Below are positions 8,439 to 16,000 of a stretch of DNA of 64,000 nt, piece after piece; within the stretch, counting starts at the first letter, position 1, and every line of letters begins with the position of its first letter. The position numbers and the translations under genes are program-made. The stretch covers positions 1-64,000 of the forward strand of contig SFHJ01000006.1 of the NCBI GenBank assembly GCA_004555655.1, given 5' to 3'. The stretch is from Clostridiales bacterium (GTDB taxonomy: Bacteria; Bacillota; Clostridia; Oscillospirales; Oscillospiraceae). The notes beneath the pieces are model-generated. The model was not told the DNA's origin and ran no database searches. It was given only the letters and a program-made list of their open reading frames with translations.

Positions 8439-9725
8439 TTGAACCAGCCAGCGACACTGCAGGACAGTTGGACGTCGGAAACTGACCCGGCTGTGATCTG
8501 CTCATTTGATTATGAAGCCATCCAGGAACCGACCAAGCCGCTCATTCACCGCGCAGCGCGTTTTTTGTACATCAAACACGGCGGCGGGACGATCACGATC
8601 GACGGTGTGGAGTATGAGCTCCGGCCGAATACGCTTGTCGCCATCACGCCGTGGAAGATCTCTGAGATCACCCGCGTCACAGAGACGCTGCAGTTCATGA
8701 AGGTCGTCTACGACTACCAGTATCTGAACTTTTTCCTCAAGAGCGTGCAGGGCTCGGAGGAAGAGAGCATGGAGCTGCTGAGCTTTCTGCCCATGGAGCC
8801 GGTGGTATACCTTGACTCGGTGCAGGCGCAGTATGTCGACACGATTATGGAGCAGCTGAAGGCCGAGCTGGGCGTGGAATCGACCCGTATGGCGCCGCCC
8901 GATCTGCCGCTGACGCAGATGTTTGTGACAAACAAGCTCATTGAGCTCATCATCATGTACCGGCGCTATATCATGTTCGGCCGCGGTGAGAAGGAAGTGC
9001 CCAGCCGTGTGTCGCCGTCGGGCTCCGTGCTGAGCTATATCTATGCGCATTCTTCGGAAAAGCTGACGCTGACGCAGGTGGCGGGGGTATTCTTCGTGTC
9101 CAAGTCGACGCTGGCCAAAAAAATCACCGAGCAGACCGGCTCAACGTTTATCAAGCTCCTCACAGCCATCCGCATCGAGAAGGCCTCGGACTACCTCATC
9201 TATACCGACCTGCTGCTCGATGAGATCGCCACGCTTGTGGGCTTTGTCGATGCGTCGCACCTGTCCAAGCATTTTGTGTCTCAGGTGGGCATCCCGCCCA
9301 TCAGCTACCGCAAGATCTACCGCAGCTCCAAGACCAAGTACAACCGCACAGACAAGAACGTGGCCTTTGCCATCACAGACTACATCTACAAGAATTACGC
9401 CAACGAGGCGCTCACTTCCAGCGAGGTCGCTTCCCAGTTCGGCGTCTGCGTGCGCGAGATGAACCGGCTGCTGCTGTACTATTCGGAGAAGAATTTTGAG
9501 ACGCTTCTGAACCATGTGCGCATCAACCGTGCGTGCGAGCTGCTGAGCACCACCGACCGTCTGGTGCTGGACGTGGCCTTTGACGTGGGTTACCGGAATA
9601 TCAAGACATTCAACATGAATTTCTATAAGTATAAGGAAATGACACCCACGCAGTTCCGCAGCCGCATCACGCTGCAGCAGGCCGACGGCAGCGAGAGAAG
9701 CAGCCGCAAGGAGGAGCAGACGTGA
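8439..9725 (+). CDS. AraC-family regulator with two HTH units, next to the ADI operon
   Basis: The protein has 428 residues from the TTG at 8439, which follows AGAAGG; an upstream GTG at 8397 overlaps a TATAAT box and is less likely. The N-terminal 180 residues look like a cupin-type sensor. Two AraC-type DNA-binding regions follow: one around residues 190-300 ('LTLTQVAGVFFVSKSTLAKK' onward) and a second around 310-415 ('LTSSEVASQFGVCVREMNR' onward). Most AraC proteins carry one such pair of HTHs. Its location suggests control of arginine catabolism or of the amidohydrolase gene whose start it overlaps. The effector is unknown. Confidence 0.85.
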   Translation: MNQPATLQDSWTSETDPAVICSFDYEAIQEPTKPLIHRAARFLYIKHGGGTITIDGVEYELRPNTLVAITPWKISEITRVTETLQFMKVVYDYQYLNFFLKSVQGSEEESMELLSFLPMEPVVYLDSVQAQYVDTIMEQLKAELGVESTRMAPPDLPLTQMFVTNKLIELIIMYRRYIMFGRGEKEVPSRVSPSGSVLSYIYAHSSEKLTLTQVAGVFFVSKSTLAKKITEQTGSTFIKLLTAIRIEKASDYLIYTDLLLDEIATLVGFVDASHLSKHFVSQVGIPPISYRKIYRSSKTKYNRTDKNVAFAITDYIYKNYANEALTSSEVASQFGVCVREMNRLLLYYSEKNFETLLNHVRINRACELLSTTDRLVLDVAFDVGYRNIKTFNMNFYKYKEMTPTQFRSRITLQQADGSERSSRKEEQT

Positions 9726-10807
9726 TACCGATCCCGGATGAGGCGCTTTCGACAATTGCCGAACTGCGGCGCGCGCTGCATGCGTGCGCCGAACCGTCCG
9801 GCTGTGAGGTCCGGACGAAAGAGACGATCCGCCGTTTTTTAACAGAGCATACCACGCTGGAGCTGCATGACTGCGGCGCCGGCTTTTATGGCGTACACCG
9901 CGAGGCCGATGCAGCAGCGCCGTCCATTGCGCTGCGCGCCGACTATGACGCGCTGGCGCTGGAGGAGGGCGGCGCGGCGCATCTGTGCGGCCACGACGGC
10001 CACGCGGCCGCGCTGTGCGGCACTGCGCTGCTGACAGAGGGCAGACGCATTGGGCGCAGCGTGTATTTTCTGTTCCAGAGCGCGGAGGAGACGGGCCGCG
10101 GTGCCGCAGGCTGCCTGGAACTTTTTTCGCGCGAGCACGTGGATGAGATCTACGGCGCGCACAATCTGCCGGGCTATCCGTTCGGCAGGATTTTCACGCG
10201 CAGAGGCACGTTTGCCTGCGCCTCGCGCGGTCTGGCGGTACATCTGACGGGCGTGGGCGCGCATGCGGCCTACCCTGAGCTGGGCGTGTCCCCGGCGGGC
10301 GCGCTGGGCAGACTGCTGCTGGCGCTTCCCGCGCTCGAAGAACGCTTCGCGCCCGAAGACGGCGCGCGCTGCACTATCATCGGCGCGCGGCTGGGCGAGG
10401 AGGCGTTCGGCTCTGCACCCGGCAGCGCCGAACTGTGGCTGACGCTGCGCGCCGGGCGTGACGCGCCGCTGGAAGCGCTCTGCAATCTGGCCGTACAGAC
10501 GGTCAAAAACGCGGCGGCAGAGGCAAAACTGGGCTGCGAAATCACCGTTCATGACCCCTTCCCGGCGACGGTCAACGACGACGGCTGCGCGCAGAAGATC
10601 CTGCGCGCGTGCAGCGGCGCACTGCTGCCGGAGCCCATGCGCTGGAGCGAGGATTTCGGGCATTATCTGCGTGTGTGCCGCGGTGCGTTTTTCGGTGTCG
10701 GCGCGGGCGGGACGCAGCCGCCGCTCCACAATCCCGCTTACGAATATCCCGATGCGCTGCTTGCGCCCACGATGCGGGCTTTTTTGCAGATACTTGAAGA
10801 CAGGTGA
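9722..10807 (+). CDS. M20-family metallo-amidohydrolase (hippurate hydrolase-like)
   Basis: The 361-residue protein belongs to the M20D group that removes N-acyl groups or splits amide bonds with a metal centre. It shows the metal-binding features: ALRADYDAL (about 62-70), HLCGHDGHAAAL (about 79-90), the catalytic FQSAEETGRGA (about 117-127) and an AHNLPG block. A dimerisation lid (about 165-270) is present. The GTG start overlaps the regulator stop (GTGA). In an arginine cluster it could free arginine or citrulline from acylated or amide forms, but that is inference. Confidence 0.85.
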   Translation: MIPIPDEALSTIAELRRALHACAEPSGCEVRTKETIRRFLTEHTTLELHDCGAGFYGVHREADAAAPSIALRADYDALALEEGGAAHLCGHDGHAAALCGTALLTEGRRIGRSVYFLFQSAEETGRGAAGCLELFSREHVDEIYGAHNLPGYPFGRIFTRRGTFACASRGLAVHLTGVGAHAAYPELGVSPAGALGRLLLALPALEERFAPEDGARCTIIGARLGEEAFGSAPGSAELWLTLRAGRDAPLEALCNLAVQTVKNAAAEAKLGCEITVHDPFPATVNDDGCAQKILRACSGALLPEPMRWSEDFGHYLRVCRGAFFGVGAGGTQPPLHNPAYEYPDALLAPTMRAFLQILEDR

Positions 10808-10836
10808 GCCCCGCGGGGCGGAAAGGAAACCGAATC

Positions 10837-10992
10837 ATGAAGAAATTGATCGTGGATGACGCGTTTTTGAACCGGTTTCCCGACGCTGCCATCGACGAGC
10901 TGGCGGCGCTGCTGCAGAAGTATCTCGGCGCTGAAATCACGGCCAAGGCCATCGCCGGGCGTGCGTGCCGTGAGATTGTGATTCAGGAATAA
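10837..10992 (+). CDS. Small conserved-looking protein of unknown function (51 aa)
   Basis: A GAAAGG site precedes the ATG. The 51-residue product is acidic to neutral, predicted mostly helical, with no membrane segment and one cysteine. It lies 29 bases after the M20 gene and just before argR, on the same strand, so it probably belongs to the regulator-amidohydrolase transcript. I do not recognise the family. Confidence 0.55.
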   Translation: MKKLIVDDAFLNRFPDAAIDELAALLQKYLGAEITAKAIAGRACREIVIQE

Positions 10993-11049
10993 GCACGCGG
11001 AGAATATACAAAATAATTGCGTAATACTTGCAAGAATTCTGTATATATC

Positions 11050-11060
11050 CGTGCTATAAT
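11050..11060 (+). promoter_or_regulatory. Promoter region of argR
   Basis: A consensus TATAAT (11055-11060) is preceded by TGC, an extended -10. No good -35 lies at 17 bp. An AT-rich stretch at 11003-11048 contains ATATACA...TGTATAT and TTGCAAGAATTC words that resemble partial ARG boxes, so autoregulation by ArgR is possible. Confidence 0.5.
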
Positions 11061-11096
11061 AAATAAATATGCAAATTCGCCGCAGGAGGGGTAACA

Positions 11097-11546
11097 ATGA
11101 AGACCGACCGGCAAAGTGTCATCCTCAGCATCATCGACGCCCAACCCATCCAGACGCAGCAGCAGCTGCAGCAGGCGCTTCTCGAACACGGCATCTCATG
11201 TACACAGGGCACGCTCTCGCGGGATATTAAGCAGCTGCATCTGGTCAAATACCCTACGGCTGACGGCAAGCAGCGCTACACGGCTGACACCGCCTCCGCC
11301 GGAACCGAACAGCTCAAAAAGCTGGCGCAGGTATCGCGGCAGGGCGCAGTCTCGTTCAAGGTCGTGGAGAACCTGCTCGTCGTGAAGACGCTGCCGGGTT
11401 ATGCGTCCGGCGTGGGCAGCTATCTGGACAAGCTGAAGCTTGAGCATGTGCTCGGAACGTTGGCCGGAAATGACACGGTGCTGGTGGCCATGACCGACAG
11501 CAGGGCGGCGCAGGCGCTGTACCGCGACATCCGGGCGGTATTCTGA
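11097..11546 (+). CDS. argR: Arginine repressor ArgR
   Basis: ArgR senses arginine as a hexamer and controls arginine biosynthesis and catabolism. The 149-residue length is typical. The N-terminal winged helix carries the signature CTQGTLSRDIKQLHLVK (about 37-53). The C-terminal oligomerisation and arginine-binding domain ends with LGTLAGNDTVLVAMTD (about 119-135), close to the family's GTIAGDDT motif; the first Asp is Asn here. The ribosome site AGGAGGG precedes the ATG. The gene's place after the ADI block suggests a direct link to that operon. Confidence 0.95.
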   Translation: MKTDRQSVILSIIDAQPIQTQQQLQQALLEHGISCTQGTLSRDIKQLHLVKYPTADGKQRYTADTASAGTEQLKKLAQVSRQGAVSFKVVENLLVVKTLPGYASGVGSYLDKLKLEHVLGTLAGNDTVLVAMTDSRAAQALYRDIRAVF

Positions 11547-11559
11547 CAGGAGGAACACT

Positions 11560-11982
11560 ATGGCATACATCTGGCCGATCGCGCTCGTGGTCGCCGCGAA
11601 CGTCGTATACCATGTCTGCGCAAAGTCTGTGCCGGAATCGATGGACCCGTTTGCATCGCTGACTGTGTCATACACGCTGGGCGCGCTGCTCTCAGCAGGG
11701 CTGTATCTGATCATGCACAGGGGAGAGGGCTTCTGGCGCGAGGTCGGAAAGTTCAACTGGGCGTCGATCGTGATGGGGCTGGCCGTGGTCTGCATGGAGG
11801 TGGGCTATATCTGCACCTACCGCGCCGGCTGGCAGGTGAGCAAGGCATCGACAGTTCAAAGTGCGGTGCTCGCCGCGGCGCTGCTGGGCGTCGGCGCGCT
11901 GTTTTTCCACGAGACGATCACGCTGCGCAAGGTCGCGGGCCTTGTGGTTTGCCTCATCGGACTTATCATCATCAATCACTGA
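11560..11982 (+). CDS. Small DMT/EamA-type transporter
   Basis: The 140-residue protein has four to five hydrophobic helices and ends in the typical EamA half-domain pattern (an amphipathic 'FFHETITLRKVAGLVVCLIGLIIINH' region, about 115-140). One EamA repeat suggests it works as a dimer, like small multidrug or metabolite exporters. It starts 13 bp after argR with an AGGAGG site, so it is probably co-transcribed. An amino-acid or amine export role is possible but unproved. Confidence 0.8.
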   Translation: MAYIWPIALVVAANVVYHVCAKSVPESMDPFASLTVSYTLGALLSAGLYLIMHRGEGFWREVGKFNWASIVMGLAVVCMEVGYICTYRAGWQVSKASTVQSAVLAAALLGVGALFFHETITLRKVAGLVVCLIGLIIINH

Positions 11983-11993
11983 ACAGACGAAAA

Positions 11994-12019
11994 CCCCCGG
12001 CGCACGGAAGCGCCGGGGG
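11994..12019. terminator. Bidirectional terminator
   Basis: A perfect 10-bp stem CCCCCGGCGC/GCGCCGGGGG with a 6-base loop sits between convergent genes. TTTTATTTT follows on the plus strand and TTTTCG on the minus strand. Confidence 0.85.
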
Positions 12020-12024
12020 CAGTT

Positions 12025-12957
12025 TTATTTTGGACCGAGCAGCAGCGCGCTCTGCAGCTGCAGAAGGCTCTGCAGGCGCTCGCGGTCGGCGGTGTAGTAG
12101 ACGCGGTTGCCCTTCACGCTGCAGGTGACGAGGCCCGCGCCCGTGAGCTTGCTCATGTGGTGGTGGATGGTGTTGCGTGCGAGCGAAAACTGCTCGGACA
12201 ACTCCTGGCCGTAGGCGCTGCGGCCGTTGAGAAAGCAGAGAATGTCGAACCGGTTGGGGTCGGCCAGCACGCGGATCATCTCATAGACGCGGCCCACGTC
12301 CTCACCGGCGCTCGCGAGCAGGCTTCGCAGCAGCGGCCGCAGCACGCCGCAGTAGATCTGCGTGTCGCCCTCCGGCGACGGCGGCAGAGACAGGTTGGTG
12401 TCGGGTGCGAGCAGCAGCGGCCGTAGCCGGTAGCGCGACGCAGCGGCGGGGTCAAGGCTGCTGGCCTGCCGTAAAAACGCCTCGCGGCCCATGGCGCGCA
12501 GCTCTTCATCAAACTGCGCGCACATCTCGTCCAGCAGCGCCATGTTCTGCTGCAGCGCTTCGGCCACCGGCAGCAGAAATTCCGACGCCTCGCGCAGCAC
12601 ACCGGCGGCGTTTCGCTGCAGCTCCAGAAGCGCCACGCGGCTTTCCGCCGGGACGTCGAGGGAGAGTACCGCCTGCGTAAACTGCTCGACACAGGCGCCC
12701 TCCGCGCCGTCGGGCCCGTCGGCAAGGTCGAGCGAGATCAGCAGATGGCGCGCCACATGCTCAGGCGGCAGGCGCTGCGCCTGCGTCAACAGCGCGGGCA
12801 GATCATCCTGATACGTGCCGAGCAGGGGATAGAGCAGCAGAAATACCGGCGAATACGAACTCAGCGTACTGCCGGGGAAGCCGTCCAGGCTTGCAAACAG
12901 GCGGTGCAGCGGTTCATCCGCCGGGACAAGCGGGGCAAGCCGCTGCGCTAGCTGCAT
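12025..12957 (-). CDS. Winged-helix (ArsR-like) transcriptional regulator, 5' end probably lost
   Basis: From the first plausible ATG (12957) the protein has 310 residues. The C-terminal 80 residues form an ArsR-type winged helix (VLADPNRFDILCFL, about 230, and SLARNTIHHHMSKLTGAGLV, about 258-277). The long helical region before it resembles regulators of the DUF5937 type. No ribosome site precedes the ATG. The frame stays open upstream and runs into sequence complementary to the S8 peptidase gene, so the true N-terminus and promoter seem to be missing. Target and ligand are unknown. Confidence 0.7.
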   Translation of the reverse strand: MQLAQRLAPLVPADEPLHRLFASLDGFPGSTLSSYSPVFLLLYPLLGTYQDDLPALLTQAQRLPPEHVARHLLISLDLADGPDGAEGACVEQFTQAVLSLDVPAESRVALLELQRNAAGVLREASEFLLPVAEALQQNMALLDEMCAQFDEELRAMGREAFLRQASSLDPAAASRYRLRPLLLAPDTNLSLPPSPEGDTQIYCGVLRPLLRSLLASAGEDVGRVYEMIRVLADPNRFDILCFLNGRSAYGQELSEQFSLARNTIHHHMSKLTGAGLVTCSVKGNRVYYTADRERLQSLLQLQSALLLGPK

Positions 12958-13024
12958 GAGCGGCGCAGCCCGGCGGTCAAGCTCGCGCAGATCCGTCACG
13001 CCGTGGCTGGCGAGCCCGCCGTGA
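12957..13024. other. Head-to-head junction joining two 5'-truncated genes
   Basis: Two divergent genes meet within about 70 bp. The plus-strand peptidase lacks a signal peptide and the beginning of its propeptide. The minus-strand regulator lacks a clear start. No promoter, ribosome site or terminator is visible between them. The most economical reading is a deletion or a chimeric join in this region. Confidence 0.6.
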
Positions 13025-16000
13025 TGGACTACTTTGGCCTGAGCACCTACAGCCTGAATGACGCGTCCGCGTCGGCCGGCGCGCAGGTGGCGGCGTTTTT
13101 GACCTCTGCCGATGCGAAGGCTGAGTCGAACGCGCTGCTGCGCGGCCAGGACGCTGTGCTGAGCGCGATCAGCGGCGTAGTAAACGAGCCCGTTGCGGCC
13201 AGCGCCAGCGTGCAGGCTGCGGCGGAAACGGCTGAAATGGAGCTGGTCGCCCAGTGGACGACGCTCATCAACGCCGTGGCCGTGAAGGTGCCGTATGGCA
13301 AGCTCGATGAGATCCGCAACCTCGACGGCGTCAAGCGCGCCTATGTCGAGCGCACGTTTGCTGTGCCCGATGAGCCCGTGACCGACGCGGGCGCGATCGC
13401 CGGCTACAGCTATGATATGGTGGGCGTGCAGGCTGCATGGAACGCGGGCTACACCGGCAGGGGCATGCTCGTGGCCGTGCTGGATACGGGCCTTGACCTC
13501 AACTGGCAGGCCTATGCCGATCCGCATATCGTCTCGGTGCATGAGGCGTTCACCGAGAATTCCTTCAAGAGCGCCGATGCAAAGGATTGTCTGCGGTATA
13601 ACAGCGCCAGCCTGGAAAGCTTTCTGAAGGCCAACACCCTCAACGCCGAGTTCCGCGGCGGCGAAACGGAGCTGACCTACGACTATAACGCCCTGTATAA
13701 GAACGCGAAGGTCCCCTTTGCGTATGACTACGCCGAACTGGATCTGAACGTTTTGCCGTCGGACAGTGACCACGGCACCCACGTCTCCGGCACCATCGCG
13801 GGCTATGCGGCTGACAGCGAGGGCGCGGTCAAGTTCTCCGGCGTGGCGCCTGACGCGCAGATTCTGTCGATGAAGGTCTTCCCCGATTCCGGCGGAGGCG
13901 CAAAGGAAAGCGACACCATCAGCGCGCTGGAAGACGCGATGAAGCTGGGCGCGGACGTCATCAACCTCTCTCTGGGTTCGGACAACGGCTTTGCCGAGGA
14001 CGATACCGCACAGGAGGAGCTCTATGACACCGTCCGCGCGGCGGGCGTTCTGCTCATGACCTCTGCGGGCAACGCTGACGATTCCGACTATATGAACAAC
14101 TACGGCGGCAACAACCTGACCGCTGACCCCGAGGTCTCGATGATGTCGTCTCCGGCCGTGTATGATTCCAACCTGGCCGTGGCCTCGATCAACAATACCG
14201 TGGACGTGCAGACGATCTTCACCTGGACGGATGCGGAAGACGAAGAGCAAGAAGTGGTCTATGCCGACGCCAACACCCCGTCGATGAAGTACAAGTTTGC
14301 GGGGAAGGAGCCTGTCTCCATCATCCCCGTAGGCGGCACGGGTACCTACAGCGATTATTATAACGCCGGCTTCCGCAGCTACTACGGCTATGGCGGCGAA
14401 AAGGGCGTGAGCGGCATCGCGCTGGTGCAGCGCGGTGAGATAAGCTTTGTGGACAAGATCAAGAACGCGGAAAGCTTCTATTGGAGCTACTACGACAGCG
14501 CGCTGGGCTACTATGTCAACGAGTGCCCGGTCAAGGCCGTCATTGTCTATGACAATGTGGAAGGCAGTCTGGTCTTCATGAGCACCGAGGGCACCAATCT
14601 GACCTCCGCGTTCATCTCCAAGGCGGACGGCGAAGCCATTGTGGCCGCGGTGGAAGCGGGCCATGATGTGAAAATCAGCGTCAAGGAAGAGGACAACGTG
14701 GTCGTCTGGGATCAGGCGTACGAGATGTCCGAGTTCACCTCGTGGGGCGCAGGCCCGGGTCTCGAGCTCAAGCCTGAAATCACCGCGCCCGGCGGAAACA
14801 TCAGGTCGACCGTCACCGGCGGCAGCTCTGCCGACGGCTCCACCGGCTCGTACGGCATGATGAGCGGCACCTCCATGGCTGCGCCGCACATGACCGGCAT
14901 CGCGGCGCTTGTTGAGCAGTATGTGCATTCGAAGGGTCTGGTCTCGAAGCAGGCCGACGCCGATCTGACCGAGCAGCTGCTCGTCAGCACAGCCGTGCCG
15001 CAGACCGAAGACACTACATATTATTCTCCACGCCGTCAGGGCGCGGGCCTTGTCAACGCCGCTGCGGCCATCACCACCCCCGCCTATATCACCGTCGGGG
15101 GCCAGCGCGTGGGCAAGCTGGAGCTCAAGGATGACCCCGGCAAGACCGGCTCTTACGAGTTTGAATTTACCGTCAACAACATGACGTTCGATTCGCTGAG
15201 CTACAACGTCAAGGCCGTTCTGATGCGGCCCGCAGTGGCTGGGGACGTCACGCTTGACAACGACGTCCTGATTCGGGAAGTCGACCTTGGCACCGTCACT
15301 GTGCCCGGCCGCACGACAGGCGCGTTCAGCAGTGCAGCCGTCTCTAAGACCGTCTCGCTGACGGATGCGGAAAAGGCGGAGCTCGACGGCCTGTTTGAAA
15401 ACGGCACCTATGTTGAAGGCTTCATCATTCTGACCGACGCAAACGGCAGCAATCCGCAGCTCGGCCTGCCCTTCCTCGCCTTCTACGGCGACTGGACGGC
15501 GGCACCCATCTTCGACCGCGCCACGTGGATCGACGAGATGGGAGAAGACGAGGCGTTCTGGGATGCTGCGTGCACCTGGTGGCCTTCGATTATGGGCTAC
15601 TTCGATGGCTACAGCTTCTACAATCTGGGCCAGAACCCGTTTGACAGCTTTGCACCGGCCCAGCAGGGCGAGTACTTCGAAGAGAATATCACCATCTCTC
15701 CCACGGGCGTGTTCAAGTCGATCAACGACTATGAGCTCTATCAGCTGCGCGAAGCCAAGCTGATGGTGGTGGAGGTTCGCAACAAGGAAACGAACGAGCT
15801 CTACTACCGCGACTTTGCGACCTACCAGTTCAAGACATATTACGACTACAATAACGCATGGCCCATCCCGTCGTCTCTGTACTACTTCACGGATACTGAC
15901 TGGGACGGCACCGATCTTGAGGGCAATGTCCTGCCCAGCGGTACGCAGTGCGTCTATACCATCACCGCCTACGGTGAGGGTGAATATCCCCTGACTGCGG

